Origin: Ochrobactrum sp. RH2CCR150 | GTDB taxonomy: Bacteria > Pseudomonadota > Alphaproteobacteria > Rhizobiales > Rhizobiaceae | Assembly: GCA_014138095.1 (NCBI GenBank) | Contig: JACGXE010000001.1 | Span: 744,001-808,000 of the forward strand | Reading direction: 5' to 3' | Length of the DNA stretch: 64,000 bases | Shown here: in pieces, positions 34,747 through 43,505 of the stretch | Layout of the letters: each line of letters starts with the position of its first letter | How positions within the stretch are numbered: the first letter of the stretch is position 1 | Notes under the pieces: generated by a model | The model's database searches: none | Seen by the model: the letters and a program-made list of their open reading frames with translations, nothing else | What the model was told of the DNA's origin: nothing | Position numbers and translations under genes: made by a program

Positions 34747-35106
34747 TTAGGCCGCGCGCATCAGCAGCGATCCATTGGCATTGGCTGCAACCGGGGCAGG
34801 GCGCTTCAGCCTTATGTCGCTCAGCACATGGCTGATCTGTAAGCGCGTGCCGCCCTCACCATTGGGAGCAATGCTGAAAGTGACGGTGCTTTCGAGAAAA
34901 GGCGGTTCCTTCTCGCGCATCCGATAGGTGATTTCCTCACCGGGTTTGCACGATGCGGCACTCTGTTCGGCAAGATCGGCTGCAGGAAGCCAGTGCTCCC
35001 GGAATTCGGGCGTGCTGATTGCCCGCCAGACCTTCTGCGGCGCAGCATCCAGCTCATAGGTCTGTGCGATATCGGGCCTCGGCGTTTGGCTCTGCTGCTC
35101 GGTCAT
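34747..35106 (-). CDS. SRPBCC/AHSA1-domain protein
   Basis: 119 residues with the START-like fold: TYELDAAPQKVWRAISTPEF at the N-terminus and TRLQISHVLSD near the C-terminus. Proteins of this type bind hydrophobic ligands or aid Hsp90-type chaperones, and they very often pair with an ArsR regulator. Its start overlaps the ArsR stop by 4 nt, so the two are co-translated. The ligand is unknown. Confidence 0.82.
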   Translation of the reverse strand: MTEQQSQTPRPDIAQTYELDAAPQKVWRAISTPEFREHWLPAADLAEQSAASCKPGEEITYRMREKEPPFLESTVTFSIAPNGEGGTRLQISHVLSDIRLKRPAPVAANANGSLLMRAA

Positions 35107-35417
35107 TGGTCCATATCCTTCAGCAAGTCTTTCAGGGCATCGATGCGCGCTGGCCAGTAGGCGCGATATTTCATCAGCCACTGGGCCATCAGCGCCAGAC
35201 CGTCGGGGTCGACTTCGTAATTCACGAACCGCCCGCGCTTTTCTTCCCGTACCAGACTGGCGCCGCGTAAAACCGCCAGATGCTGGGACATGGCGGGCTG
35301 GCTGATCTCCATGCCTTCGCGCAGTGCGCTGGCATTCAGACTGCCAGTCGCCAGTTTTTCATAGATTGCGCGTCGGGTCGGATCGGCCAGCGCCTTAAAA
35401 ATATCGTTCTCGCTCAT
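35103..35417 (-). CDS. ArsR-family transcriptional regulator
   Basis: 104 residues, a winged helix-turn-helix: DIFKALADPTRRAIYEKLAT, then ISQPAMSQHLAVLRGASLV for recognition. No cysteine-rich metal motif is visible, so metal sensing is unlikely. It belongs to the group paired with SRPBCC proteins. MSENDIFK at 35417 is the normal family start. A 7+7 palindrome sits just upstream and is the likely autoregulatory operator. Confidence 0.88.
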   Translation of the reverse strand: MSENDIFKALADPTRRAIYEKLATGSLNASALREGMEISQPAMSQHLAVLRGASLVREEKRGRFVNYEVDPDGLALMAQWLMKYRAYWPARIDALKDLLKDMDQ

Positions 35418-35424
35418 GACTAAT

Positions 35425-35444
35425 ACATAAGCATACACTTATGT
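35425..35444. promoter_or_regulatory. Palindromic operator candidate upstream of the arsR gene
   Basis: ACATAAG at 35425-35431 and CTTATGT at 35438-35444 form a seven-base inverted repeat with a six-base spacer, 8 nt upstream of the ArsR start. ArsR repressors usually bind such imperfect 12-2-12 or 7-6-7 palindromes over their own promoter. Confidence 0.55.
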
Positions 35445-35484
35445 GATTCGCAAGCCGTGTTTGGGCCTTGCCGAGCGTTCGCGC

Positions 35485-35862
35485 CTATTTGTCGGGCGAG
35501 GTGAACTGCATCGTATAGACACCCCCGCCGATGCCTTGCGCGAGCGAGGGAGCCAGTTGCACCGGCGTGCATTTCTGCACGGCCTGTATGGCGGTATCGA
35601 CAAAAGCTTTCCTGGCTTTGTCGTCGCCCTGCACATCGATCGCCGTGGCACGGGGAGCGCCGATCAGGCTGCCGTCGCGCTTGAAGCTGAAGCTCAGCGT
35701 GACGGATGAGTTCTTCGTATCGGCAGGCGGCGACCAGCAGGCCTGCAACGCCGCACCAACCTCTTCCATGGACTTCAGTTCCGCCGCCTGAACCGCGCCA
35801 GCAGTCAGAAAGACGGATGCAAACAGACCAGTCATAGAAATGAGTTTTTGAACCGCGATCAA
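35485..35862 (-). CDS. Periplasmic TonB-C-terminal-like protein
   Basis: 125 residues. A signal peptide (LISMTGLFASVFLTAGAVQA, cleaved near AAE) precedes a short domain reading CWSPPADTKNSSVTLSFSF then FKRDGSLIGAPRAT, the pattern of TolA/TonB C-terminal-like domains. A full TonB would also have a membrane anchor and a proline-rich stretch; neither is present. TTG at 35862 is the likely start because GGGGAGG precedes it by six bases and the later ATG would give a signal without positive charge. Role unknown. Confidence 0.65.
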   Translation of the reverse strand: MIAVQKLISMTGLFASVFLTAGAVQAAELKSMEEVGAALQACWSPPADTKNSSVTLSFSFKRDGSLIGAPRATAIDVQGDDKARKAFVDTAIQAVQKCTPVQLAPSLAQGIGGGVYTMQFTSPDK

Positions 35863-35889
35863 TTTGGCCTCCCCAAGCGCGATGTTTCC

Positions 35890-36048
35890 ACATTGAAGTA
35901 GGGCAGTAGGGGAATAGGGGAATAAGGCAGTATGTTTTGGTTGCGGACGGCCGAGGCGTTGTTAATCCTATTCCCCTATTCCCCTATTCCCCTATTCCCC
36001 TATTCCCCTATTCCCCTATTCCCCTATTCCCCTATTCCCCTATTCCCC
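35890..36048 (+). repeat. Octamer VNTR: about ten copies of CCTATTCC with flanking core
   Basis: From 35967 to 36048 the octamer CCTATTCC repeats 10.25 times without error. Upstream, 35890-35960 holds AGGGCAGTAGGGGAATAGGG, then AATAAGGCAGTATG, the core AGTATGTTTTGGTTG and a GGCC segment. The arms are inverted relative to the array, as in the sister element at 21144-21247. AGGGCAGT is, as I recall, the octamer of the Brucella HOOF-Print loci. Copy number should vary between strains. It ends 125 nt upstream of the MFS gene and lies in a 311-nt gap with no other gene. Confidence 0.9.
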
Positions 36049-36173
36049 TTGATCGCTGCCATCAGAAAAATTCAATTGTACGCCAACGCTTGAAGGGTAT
36101 TTTGCGGCGCACGACCCAGTTCTCTCCCAAGTCGAACTTTCTCAAGTCAGCTTTTTCCCGTTCGGATATTTCA

Positions 36174-37349
36174 ATGTCATCCTCCCCCAATACCGCTCAA
36201 CACCAGACGGCTATCCGTTATGCGCTGGGCGGTTTTCTCGCCATGGCCTCCGCAATGGGGATCGGGCGTTTCATCTACACGCCGATCCTGCCGGGCATGA
36301 TGGCCGATCTTGGCTTCAACGCTGCTGATGCCGGCTTCATCGCTTCCGCCAATTATATCGGCTATCTGCTTGGTGCTGTCGCGGCGGGTTATGGCTGGTC
36401 GGCAGGCATTGAACGGGCCAGCGTGATCACCGGCCTGATCATCAGTGCGGTGCTTTGCGCGGCCATGGCGCTGTTCGACGGCGTCTGGATGTTTGCAGCC
36501 ATCCGCTTTGCTGCGGGTTTCATCAGCGCGGTGACCATGATCCTTTGCACCGCCATCGTGCTCAGCCATGTGACCGCCGCAGAGCGCAGCGGGCTTGGTG
36601 CGGTGCATTTCGGCGGGGTGGGCAGCGGTATTGCCATCTCGGCAGTGCTGGTCGCCGCCATCCGCTTTTCCGGCCTTGGCTGGCGTGCGGATTGGGTCGG
36701 TGCGGCACTGCTCACGCTGGTCATGCTGGCGGGGGTGGTCTTTCTGGTGCGCGAAGGACCGCGCGGCAATGGCGGCAACACCCGTGAGCCGGCTTTGCCG
36801 AAAAGCTTTGCCTTCAACGCATTGGCGCTTGCCTATGGTATTTTCGGCTTCGGCTATGTCATCACCGCGACGTTTCTGATCGCCATCGTGCGCGCCAACG
36901 AGGGCGGACCGCTGATGGAAGCAGCCGTGTGGATTGTCACCGGCCTGACCGCTGCGCCGTCCATCTGGTTGTGGTCCCCGGCGGCGAAAAAGTTCGGCCT
37001 GTTCAACGCCTTCGCGCTGACGGCGATATTGGAAGCCATCGGCGTTGCGGCCAGCGTCGTCATCGCGCCGCCTGTTGGCCCACTGGTTGGGGGTGCGCTT
37101 CTGGGCATGACCTTCATGGCGCTGACGGCTTTCGGTCTTCAGATCGCGCGGTTTCTGGCGCCTGCCTCGCCAAAGCGGGCGCTGGCGCGTATGACTGTGT
37201 GCTTCAGCATCGGGCAGATTGTCGGGCCGCTGGTCGCAGGTTTTATGGCGCAGCGTTCCGGCTCGTTCACCTCGGCCAGTCTCGCCGCCGCGCTGTCGCT
37301 GGTGGCGGTTGCTGTGATTGGCGTGCTGGCGGGTCAAAAGGCCAAGTAG
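36174..37349 (+). CDS. MFS transporter, YbfB/YjiJ type
   Basis: 391 residues with twelve predicted helices. The N-terminal [20 protein letters not shown] and [20 protein letters not shown] are typical of the YbfB/YjiJ family. Substrate unknown. The ATG at 36174 follows a weak upstream region. The frame remains open back through the octamer array, but the extra PLFPYSPI repeats are not a plausible protein start. The VNTR lies where changes in length could alter promoter spacing. Confidence 0.85.
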   Translation: MSSSPNTAQHQTAIRYALGGFLAMASAMGIGRFIYTPILPGMMADLGFNAADAGFIASANYIGYLLGAVAAGYGWSAGIERASVITGLIISAVLCAAMALFDGVWMFAAIRFAAGFISAVTMILCTAIVLSHVTAAERSGLGAVHFGGVGSGIAISAVLVAAIRFSGLGWRADWVGAALLTLVMLAGVVFLVREGPRGNGGNTREPALPKSFAFNALALAYGIFGFGYVITATFLIAIVRANEGGPLMEAAVWIVTGLTAAPSIWLWSPAAKKFGLFNAFALTAILEAIGVAASVVIAPPVGPLVGGALLGMTFMALTAFGLQIARFLAPASPKRALARMTVCFSIGQIVGPLVAGFMAQRSGSFTSASLAAALSLVAVAVIGVLAGQKAK

Positions 37350-37428
37350 AACGACGAGAGTGGAAATCTGAAAAAGTTTTCCAACAAAATCTTACAAACA
37401 TTTAACTGGCAAAGGCGCGGCAAGAAGC

Positions 37429-37456
37429 ATTCTATGGGGCGATAACCCCATAGAAT
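37429..37456 (+). promoter_or_regulatory. Perfect 11-bp hairpin 13 nt before the bacA start
   Basis: ATTCTATGGGG (37429-37439) pairs with CCCCATAGAAT (37446-37456) around the loop CGATAA. The stem ends 13 nt before the GTG of bacA, so in the message it would sit next to the ribosome site. There is no T tract, which argues against a terminator. Confidence 0.55.
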
Positions 37457-37469
37457 CGGGACCCTTTTC

Positions 37470-38720
37470 GTGTTCGTATCTTTCTTTCCTCGCCCAAAAC
37501 TGTTTTTCCCATCTGTCGTGCTCTGGAGCCTGCTGGCTGTCCTTAGCTGGTACATGGGGGGAGAAAATCTCGGGCGCATATTCGGAATGCCGCCAGCCGC
37601 CGCGGATGCTGCGCCGATCATCGGCGCCAGCATTTTCTGGTCCACGCCGTTCCTCTGGTTCTACATCTATTTTGCGGTAGCAACCTTTGCGTTTTATGCT
37701 TTCTGGGCAGTGTTTTCACCGCATCCATGGCAGCGCTGGTCGATCCTCGGTTCGGCGCTGATCCTGTTCACGACCTATTTCTCCGTGCAGGCCAGCGTGG
37801 CGGTGAATGCCTGGTATGGTCCGTTCTACGATATGGTGCAGAAGGCGCTGTCGACGCCGGGTTCGGTCACGGCCAGCGATTTCTATTGGGGCACTGTCGA
37901 CTTCCTTGGCATCGCCTTCATCGCGGTCACGGTCGGTGTGCTGAGCCTGTTCTTCGTCAGCCATTACATCTTCCGCTGGCGCACGGCGATGAATGATTAT
38001 TACATGAGCCACTGGCCGCAACTGCGCCACATAGAAGGTGCGGCGCAGCGCGTGCAGGAAGACACGATGCGATTTTCCTCAACGCTGGAACAGTTGGGCG
38101 TCAGTCTGGTGAAGGCCGTCATGACGCTGATCGCCTTCTTGCCGGTCTTGTTCAGTTTTTCCGAGAAGATCAATGAACTGCCAATCATCGGCGTCATCCC
38201 GCATGCACTTGTGTGGGCGGCGGTTTTCTGGGCCGTCTTCGGTACAGGCCTGCTGGCGCTGGTCGGCATCAAGCTGCCGGGGCTGGAGTTTAACAATCAG
38301 CGCGTGGAAGCGGCCTATCGTAAGGAACTGGTTTATGGCGAGGATCATGATGACCGCGCGGGGCCGGTTACAATGCGCGAATTGTTCCGCAATGTCCGAC
38401 ACAATTACTTCCGGCTCTATTTCCACTATGTCTATTTCAACGTGGCCCGCATTCTCTACCTGCAGGCGGACAATGTCTTTCCGACGATCATCCTCATTCC
38501 GTCCATCGTGGCAGGCAAGCTGACACTTGGCCTGATGAACCAGATCAGCAACGTGTTCTCTCAGGTGCAGGGTTCGTTCCAGTATCTCGTCAATTCATGG
38601 ACGACGATCATCGAGCTTTTGTCGATCTACAAACGTCTGCGGGCTTTCGAGGCGACCATCCATGGCGAACCGCTGCCGTCGCTGGATCGCGAAAATCTGG
38701 AAACACCGCAGGGCGTTTAG
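37470..38720 (+). CDS. bacA: BacA/SbmA peptide antibiotic transporter
   Basis: 416 residues, an inner-membrane peptide transporter with about seven helices. [23 protein letters not shown] sequence ([20 protein letters not shown]), [20 protein letters not shown] and [10 protein letters not shown] are strong BacA signatures. It imports nonribosomal and ribosomal peptides and affects very-long-chain fatty acids in lipid A. In Brucella and Sinorhizobium it is needed for chronic infection or symbiosis. GTG at 37470 ([13 protein letters not shown]) matches the usual BacA start. Upstream lies a hairpin; downstream, a repeat cluster. Confidence 0.95.
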   Translation: MFVSFFPRPKLFFPSVVLWSLLAVLSWYMGGENLGRIFGMPPAAADAAPIIGASIFWSTPFLWFYIYFAVATFAFYAFWAVFSPHPWQRWSILGSALILFTTYFSVQASVAVNAWYGPFYDMVQKALSTPGSVTASDFYWGTVDFLGIAFIAVTVGVLSLFFVSHYIFRWRTAMNDYYMSHWPQLRHIEGAAQRVQEDTMRFSSTLEQLGVSLVKAVMTLIAFLPVLFSFSEKINELPIIGVIPHALVWAAVFWAVFGTGLLALVGIKLPGLEFNNQRVEAAYRKELVYGEDHDDRAGPVTMRELFRNVRHNYFRLYFHYVYFNVARILYLQADNVFPTIILIPSIVAGKLTLGLMNQISNVFSQVQGSFQYLVNSWTTIIELLSIYKRLRAFEATIHGEPLPSLDRENLETPQGV

Positions 38721-38887
38721 AGCATTTCCAGCAAAAGTGCGTAGCGGCTACGCGGGGAAATCAGTTCACTGGACTGATTTCTGATCCCGCTTCGATGCGT
38801 AGGATAATGCGTAAAATAAATACTAGAGCGGTTACCCAGCACCCTCGTGCTTCGAGGCGGCGCTTACGCGCGTCCTCAGCATGAGGG
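38721..38887. repeat. Intergenic repeat cluster after bacA
   Basis: The segment starts AGAGCATTTCCAGCAAAAGT, a dispersed palindromic element I recognise from Brucella-group intergenic regions. It has an internal hairpin, AAATCAGTTCACTGGACTGATTT (near 38757-38781), and ends in ATGCGTAAAATA. A REP-like palindrome (38835-38887, ACCCTCGTGCTTCGAGG to CTCAGCATGAGGGTT) resembles those at 10573-10695. No gene is seen here. Confidence 0.65.
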
Positions 38888-38902
38888 TTTGGAAAACGCC
38901 GG

Positions 38903-39934
38903 TTACGACCTGTTTTGCGCAGCGTGGCCGGTGTTTTTGTCGAGGCTGTTCAGATAGTCGCCATAGGTCGTGCATTTAACATCGGGCTTGGTGCAGACTT
39001 CAGAAACAAGTCGCTCCATGGCGCGCCAATAAGCACCGTCATTCATCAGCACGAAATGGAAGCCAAGCTGCAAGGGAATGCGCTCACCGTCATATTGCTT
39101 GTCGAAGGCGGTGCGAAACGCCTTATAGGCGCGGTCCTCGAAGGCTGCCGATTGTTCCCGCACTTCCTTGCCCTTCGAATGGCGAACATAGAGATTGTAA
39201 TCCATGCCGACGATCGGGCGCTGCGACGGGCCTTCCGGGATCAGCGGCAATCCAAAGGATGCGAACTGGCCTGTGAACTGAGGCAATTCCGGCCCGCGTG
39301 TGACGGATGAGGCCTGATAGCGGAAACCATTGGCCTTCAGCGCGTCCTGCACCGGTTTCGAAGCGGCGAGATAGGGCGCGCGAAAGCCGTTGATGCCGTG
39401 CAGCGCGAGGTCGCGCCAGCCGTCCGGCTCGCCGTCGATACCGTTGTTCTTGTAGGCGTCGGCGACGATGCGGCGAAACTCGCCGACTTCCTTGTTCCAG
39501 TCGGCGGTGGACCAGCTTGTGCCGTCGAAATGGCCGCAGCCATGGCTGGCAATCTCGTTGCCCTCCAGATGCGCCTGCCAGATATTACCAAGCCGGGTCA
39601 CGACTTCATCATGGGTCTGGGCAAAGCCGACATTGGACGCACCCGCCTTTTTGTGCGGCGGCTGATAGCTGGCGCGGTCCTTTCGGGTCATAAGAAAGAC
39701 GCAGGACAGGAAATAGGTGAAACGGGCGTTGTTCTTCTTCGCGAGTTCGCGCGAGCGCGTCCAGAGCGCATTGTCATGTGCGCCGTCGAAGGAAATCAGC
39801 ACATATTGCGTTTTGACGGCAGCAGTTTCAGTTCCGGCATTCATGTCCGGTGATGTCGCCCCGGCAGGCGCACAAAAAGCCGTCGAAAGGGAAAGAGCGA
39901 GAAGAGTTTTGGGGGAGAAAACGCGCATTGCCAT
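38903..39934 (-). CDS. Secreted polysaccharide deacetylase-family protein
   Basis: 343 residues. A signal peptide (KTLLALSLSTAFCAPAGATS) precedes a NodB-fold domain. The first motif is YVLISFDGAHDNALW and the metal motif is NEIASHGCGHFDGTSW (SHxxxH form), so a metal-dependent hydrolase is likely. The mature protein is long compared with a plain NodB domain. Peptidoglycan or another acylated polysaccharide are possible substrates. The ATG at 39928 is an alternative start. It converges on bacA. Confidence 0.78.
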   Translation of the reverse strand: MAMRVFSPKTLLALSLSTAFCAPAGATSPDMNAGTETAAVKTQYVLISFDGAHDNALWTRSRELAKKNNARFTYFLSCVFLMTRKDRASYQPPHKKAGASNVGFAQTHDEVVTRLGNIWQAHLEGNEIASHGCGHFDGTSWSTADWNKEVGEFRRIVADAYKNNGIDGEPDGWRDLALHGINGFRAPYLAASKPVQDALKANGFRYQASSVTRGPELPQFTGQFASFGLPLIPEGPSQRPIVGMDYNLYVRHSKGKEVREQSAAFEDRAYKAFRTAFDKQYDGERIPLQLGFHFVLMNDGAYWRAMERLVSEVCTKPDVKCTTYGDYLNSLDKNTGHAAQNRS

Positions 39935-40136
39935 CAGATACCGGGAAAATCGAAGGCCGGGAAGGGGGATATGACCTCGCTATCCCTTGAATATGGCGAA
40001 GGTCGGACCGAAATTCACTTTTACGCGGGGCTTGATCTGCTTATTTCGCAGACGGGTCTTACATATGGCGACAATTCCGACTAAAAGCGCCAGAACATCT
40101 ATTTCGTAAACCAGATTCAAGAACAATGGCAGGTCC

Positions 40137-40808
40137 ATGGCAGACGACAGTTTCATTCGCGAGGTAAACGAAGAACTCCGTTCGGAACGGGCGAAGCAGG
40201 TCTGGAAGAATTTCGGCCCGATCGTGATCGGTGCTGCCGTTGCTATCGTTCTGGGCACTGCTGGCTGGGTCGGCTATCAGCATTGGACCGACAGCAAGGC
40301 ATCTGCATCCGGCGACAAGTTCCTCGCGGCGCTTGACCTCGCATCGGCAGGCAAGAACGATGAGGCGCTTGCCGCGCTCGACGATCTGGAAAAGACCGGC
40401 TACGGTTCCTATCCGGTTCTGGCGCGCCTGCGTGCGGCTTCGGTTCTTGCTGGCAAGGGCGATGCGGCTGGCGCCGTGAAGGCGTTCGACGATATCGCTG
40501 CCGACAATGCCGTGCCAGGCCCTCTGCGTGATGTGGCGCGCCTGCGTGCGGGCTATCTGCTGGTCGATAGCGGTTCTTATGACGATGTCGCCAAGCGCGT
40601 CGAAACCCTGTCCGCCGATGGCAACTCGATGCGCTCCAGCGCGCGCGAAGCCCTTGGCCTTGCTGCCTGGAAGGCCGAGCGTTACGACGATGCGGCCAAA
40701 TTGTTCAAGCAGATCGCCGATGACGGTTTGGCCCAGGCCAATATCCGCCAGCGCGCTAACACCATGCTGGATCTGATGCGCAGCGCAGGCGTTGCGGCAC
40801 AAAGTTAA
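40137..40808 (+). CDS. YfgM-like tetratricopeptide membrane protein
   Basis: 223 residues. A short cytoplasmic start (MADDSFIREVNEELRSERAK) and one membrane helix (NFGPIVIGAAVAIVLGTAGW, about 26-46) are followed by a periplasmic TPR-like helical region (ALDLASAGKNDEALAALDDL, GLAAWKAERYDDAAKLFKQI). The fold and the gene order yfgM-der match the YfgM family, which attaches to SecYEG and passes clients to periplasmic chaperones. bamB, which often sits between them, is missing here. Confidence 0.82.
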   Translation: MADDSFIREVNEELRSERAKQVWKNFGPIVIGAAVAIVLGTAGWVGYQHWTDSKASASGDKFLAALDLASAGKNDEALAALDDLEKTGYGSYPVLARLRAASVLAGKGDAAGAVKAFDDIAADNAVPGPLRDVARLRAGYLLVDSGSYDDVAKRVETLSADGNSMRSSAREALGLAAWKAERYDDAAKLFKQIADDGLAQANIRQRANTMLDLMRSAGVAAQS

Positions 40809-40824
40809 ACAAAGGCTACCTTCG

Positions 40825-40850
40825 GGGCTGGTCTTGAACCGGCCCTGTTT
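40825..40850 (+). terminator. Hairpin between the yfgM-like gene and der
   Basis: GGGCTGGT (40825-40832) pairs with ACCGGCCC (40838-40845) with one G-T pair, followed by TGTTTCTTT. It may be a weak terminator or attenuator reducing read-through into der. Confidence 0.4.
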
Positions 40851-40872
40851 CTTTCTGGAGTAATTTTCGTTC

Positions 40873-42324
40873 ATGGGTTTCACTCTCGCTATCGTCGGGC
40901 GTCCCAATGTCGGCAAGTCCACGCTGTTCAATCGTCTCGTCGGCCGCAAGCTGGCGCTGGTGGACGACCTGCCGGGCGTCACGCGCGACAGGCGCATCCA
41001 TGACGCCAAGCTCTACGACCTCAAGTTTCAGGTGATCGACACGGCTGGTCTTGAAGAGGCCGCCAACGACTCGCTGGAAGCGCGCATGCGCGCCCAGACC
41101 GAGGCCGCCATCAGCGAAGCCGATGCGGTTCTGTTCGTGGTCGATGCCAAGAACGGCCTGACGCCTGCCGACAACACCTTTGCCGAACTGGTGCGCCGCT
41201 CCGGCAAGCCGGTGGTGCTGGTGGCCAACAAAGCCGAAGCGCGCGGTGCGCAGTCGGGCCTTTACGACGCCTTCCAGCTCGGTCTTGGCGAACCGTGCCC
41301 GATTTCGGCTGAACATGGTCAGGGCATGCCCGACCTGCGCGACGCCATTGTCGAGCTTCTGGGCGAAGAACGTGTCTTTGCCGACGAGAAGGAAGCGGAA
41401 ACCGCAGACGAAGTCTTCACGCCGAAGGCTGTCGGCGAGCTGATCGGTGACGACATCGAAGACCCGGATGAAGAAATCATCCCGGCCTATGATGCGACCA
41501 AGCCGCTGCGCATTGCCATTGTCGGACGCCCGAATGCGGGCAAGTCCACGATGATCAATACGATGCTCGGCGAAGATCGCCTACTGACCGGCCCGGAAGC
41601 GGGCATTACCCGTGACTCGATTTCGGTCGACTGGGAGTGGCACGGCCGCAAGATCAAGCTGTTCGACACCGCCGGTCTGCGCCGCAAGTCGCGCGTGCAG
41701 GAAAAGCTGGAAAAGCTGTCGGTCGCCGACGGCCTTCGCGCCATCCGCTTTGCGGAAGTGGTGATCATCGTGCTCGACGCGACGATCCCTTTCGAAAAGC
41801 AGGATTTGCAGATCGCCGATCTGATCATCCGTGAAGGTCGTGCACCGGTCATCGCCTTCAACAAGTGGGACCTGATCGAAGACCGCCAGATGGTTCTGGC
41901 CGATCTTTACGAAAAGACCGCCCGCCTTCTGCCGCAGGTGCGCGGACTTCGCGCCGTGCCGATTTCGGGCGAACGCGGACAGGGTCTCGACAAGCTCATG
42001 GAAAATGTCGTGAAGACCCATGAGATCTGGAACCGCCGTATTTCTACCGGCCGCCTCAATCGCTGGCTGGAAGGCGTGATCGCCCATCAGCCGCCGCCGG
42101 CCGTTTCCGGTCGCCGCCTGAAGGTGAAATATATGACGCAGGTGAAGACCCGCCCGCCGGGCTTCGTCGTGTCCTGCTCGCGCCCTGATGCGATGCCGCA
42201 ATCCTATGTGCGCTATCTGATCAACGGCCTGCGCGAGACCTTTGACATGCCGGGCGTGCCGATCCGCCTTGCGCTGCGCACCTCGGACAATCCGTTCGCC
42301 GGTCGCGCCAAGAAGAAGCGATAA
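40873..42324 (+). CDS. der: GTPase Der (EngA), ribosome assembly
   Basis: 483 residues with two tandem GTPase domains and a KH-like C-terminal domain. Domain one has [18 protein letters not shown] and DTAGLEEA. Domain two (from about 212) has [30 protein letters not shown] and NKWDLIED. The KH-like domain ends in [15 protein letters not shown]. Der is essential for 50S ribosome maturation. Length is normal for alphaproteobacteria. A strong terminator follows. Confidence 0.97.
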   Translation: MGFTLAIVGRPNVGKSTLFNRLVGRKLALVDDLPGVTRDRRIHDAKLYDLKFQVIDTAGLEEAANDSLEARMRAQTEAAISEADAVLFVVDAKNGLTPADNTFAELVRRSGKPVVLVANKAEARGAQSGLYDAFQLGLGEPCPISAEHGQGMPDLRDAIVELLGEERVFADEKEAETADEVFTPKAVGELIGDDIEDPDEEIIPAYDATKPLRIAIVGRPNAGKSTMINTMLGEDRLLTGPEAGITRDSISVDWEWHGRKIKLFDTAGLRRKSRVQEKLEKLSVADGLRAIRFAEVVIIVLDATIPFEKQDLQIADLIIREGRAPVIAFNKWDLIEDRQMVLADLYEKTARLLPQVRGLRAVPISGERGQGLDKLMENVVKTHEIWNRRISTGRLNRWLEGVIAHQPPPAVSGRRLKVKYMTQVKTRPPGFVVSCSRPDAMPQSYVRYLINGLRETFDMPGVPIRLALRTSDNPFAGRAKKKR

Positions 42325-42333
42325 GCATGATGC

Positions 42334-42365
42334 AAAAAAGCCCGGAGCGATCCGGGCTTTTTCTT
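42334..42365. terminator. Bidirectional Rho-independent terminator after der
   Basis: AAAAAAGCCCGGA-GCGA-TCCGGGCTTTTT is a near-perfect stem with A and T tracts on both sides. It serves der on the plus strand and can serve the convergent OmpA-like gene on the minus strand. Confidence 0.92.
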
Positions 42366-42389
42366 TTTGGCGCTGCTGTGCAGGCGGCA

Positions 42390-43004
42390 TCATGCCTTTG
42401 GCAGCACGAATTCGACACGCCGGTTCTGGGCGCGACCGTCGGGATTGTCCTTGCCCTCTATGTCGTTGGGCGCGACAGGTTCGCTTTCGCCACGCCCTTC
42501 CGGTTTCAGGCGTGCTGACGGCACGCCATTGCCGACGAGAAACTCGACGACCGCCCCGGCACGCGCTTTGGAAAGCTTGAGGTTGTAGCTGTCGGAGCCC
42601 TTGGAATCCGTATGGCCGACAACCTGCACGGTGGAATCCGGTGTGCTGTCCAATATCTTGACCACATCACCCAGTGTGGACTTGGCCTTAGCCGTCAGCT
42701 TGGCGCTGTCGAAGCCGAACAGAATATCGCTTGTGACAGACAGGACGATGCTGTTGTCCGTCTCGCGCATGGTGATGTTGCCGCTCTTTTCGACAATCTG
42801 TTGCGCTGCGCCCGAAAGGCCGCGCGCGTTGCCATCTGTGCCGCCGGAAGCCGAAACCAGATCGCGGATTTCCGGCACAAGATCACGAATATAGGCGCTC
42901 TTATCCGTAGTCAGCCCTGCATCCTGCGCTGTTCCGACCGATGGCAGGCACAGCGCAGCAAAGCCGATGAGACCAAAACGGGTCAATCGATGGATCGTAG
43001 CCAT
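42390..43004 (-). CDS. OmpA-family peptidoglycan-binding outer membrane protein
   Basis: 204 residues. A signal peptide (RFGLIGFAALCLPSVGTAQD) is followed by a linker and an OmpA/MotB domain (about 85-200). That domain has SDILFGFDSAKLTAKAKSTL, VQVVGHTDSKGSDSYNLKLS and the terminal RAQNRRVEFVL. It should bind diaminopimelate in peptidoglycan. There is no beta-barrel. It begins 12 nt after the small secreted protein gene upstream and probably shares its transcript. Confidence 0.9.
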   Translation of the reverse strand: MATIHRLTRFGLIGFAALCLPSVGTAQDAGLTTDKSAYIRDLVPEIRDLVSASGGTDGNARGLSGAAQQIVEKSGNITMRETDNSIVLSVTSDILFGFDSAKLTAKAKSTLGDVVKILDSTPDSTVQVVGHTDSKGSDSYNLKLSKARAGAVVEFLVGNGVPSARLKPEGRGESEPVAPNDIEGKDNPDGRAQNRRVEFVLPKA

Positions 43005-43016
43005 TGGCTGTTCCCC

Positions 43017-43505
43017 CTATTCAGCGGGAACGGCGAACGGCCCAAGCGGCTCGACCCCCTTGATATAGAGCGTCACCTTCTGGTCTTTCGGCGGGGCCGG
43101 AAAGACGCCATGCCAAACGCCGACCACAGGCCCCTTGCCGAACAGCGAAACGGAGGTGGGCGTGAGCGGCTTGCCCTCGGAGTCCTTCAACAGCAGATAC
43201 TTCTTGTCGCCGGCGAGAAGGTAATAATCGTTCTCGTACTCCTTGTCCGACATGGAGCTGTAAAGTGTCGAGGAAACGTTGTCGCCTTCTGTGGCATTCT
43301 TGAAGCGAACCTTGACGGTCAGCTTGTCGCCGTCGCGTATGGCGCCGCTAACCTCGGCGGTAACCTGGCCGCTGCTGTGATAGCCGGTGGCGAGCGGCTG
43401 GCCCGCTGCATCTTCAGCCTGCGCCGCAAAGGGCAGGGCGCTTGCAGTCAGCAAGACGGTGGCCAGAAGTGTACGTGAGAGAAACGCCATGAGTATCGCT
43501 TTCAT
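43017..43505 (-). CDS. Predicted secreted protein, unknown function
   Basis: About 162 residues. A clear signal peptide (LSRTLLATVLLTASALPFAA, cleavage near AQA) precedes a beta-rich domain with VSGAIRDGDKLTVKVRFKNA and YYLLAGDKKYLLLKDSEGKP. The layout resembles exported proteins that carry a single beta-sandwich, but no named family is recognised. The start could be ATG 43505 or ATG 43490; neither has a convincing ribosome site. It lies 12 nt upstream of the OmpA-like gene on the same strand. Confidence 0.7.
   Translation of the reverse strand: MKAILMAFLSRTLLATVLLTASALPFAAQAEDAAGQPLATGYHSSGQVTAEVSGAIRDGDKLTVKVRFKNATEGDNVSSTLYSSMSDKEYENDYYLLAGDKKYLLLKDSEGKPLTPTSVSLFGKGPVVGVWHGVFPAPPKDQKVTLYIKGVEPLGPFAVPAE

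Noticed and set aside
34096..35438. A defence or toxin-antitoxin island formed by clpP, SRPBCC and ArsR genes
   Set aside because: Each gene matches an ordinary family, and no toxin, nuclease or paired antitoxin is present.
35967..36048. A CRISPR or telomere-like array
   Set aside because: It is a pure octamer repeat with no spacers, inside a bacterial chromosome segment; a VNTR explains it.
35937..36173. An N-terminal extension of the MFS protein with PLFPYSPI repeats
   Set aside because: The extension is only the translated octamer array. The array is outside any normal transporter start, and ATG 36174 fits the family.
36177..37337. A 386-codon minus-strand frame opposite the MFS gene
   Set aside because: Antisense shadow rich in Arg, Gln and His; the plus strand shows twelve clean membrane helices.
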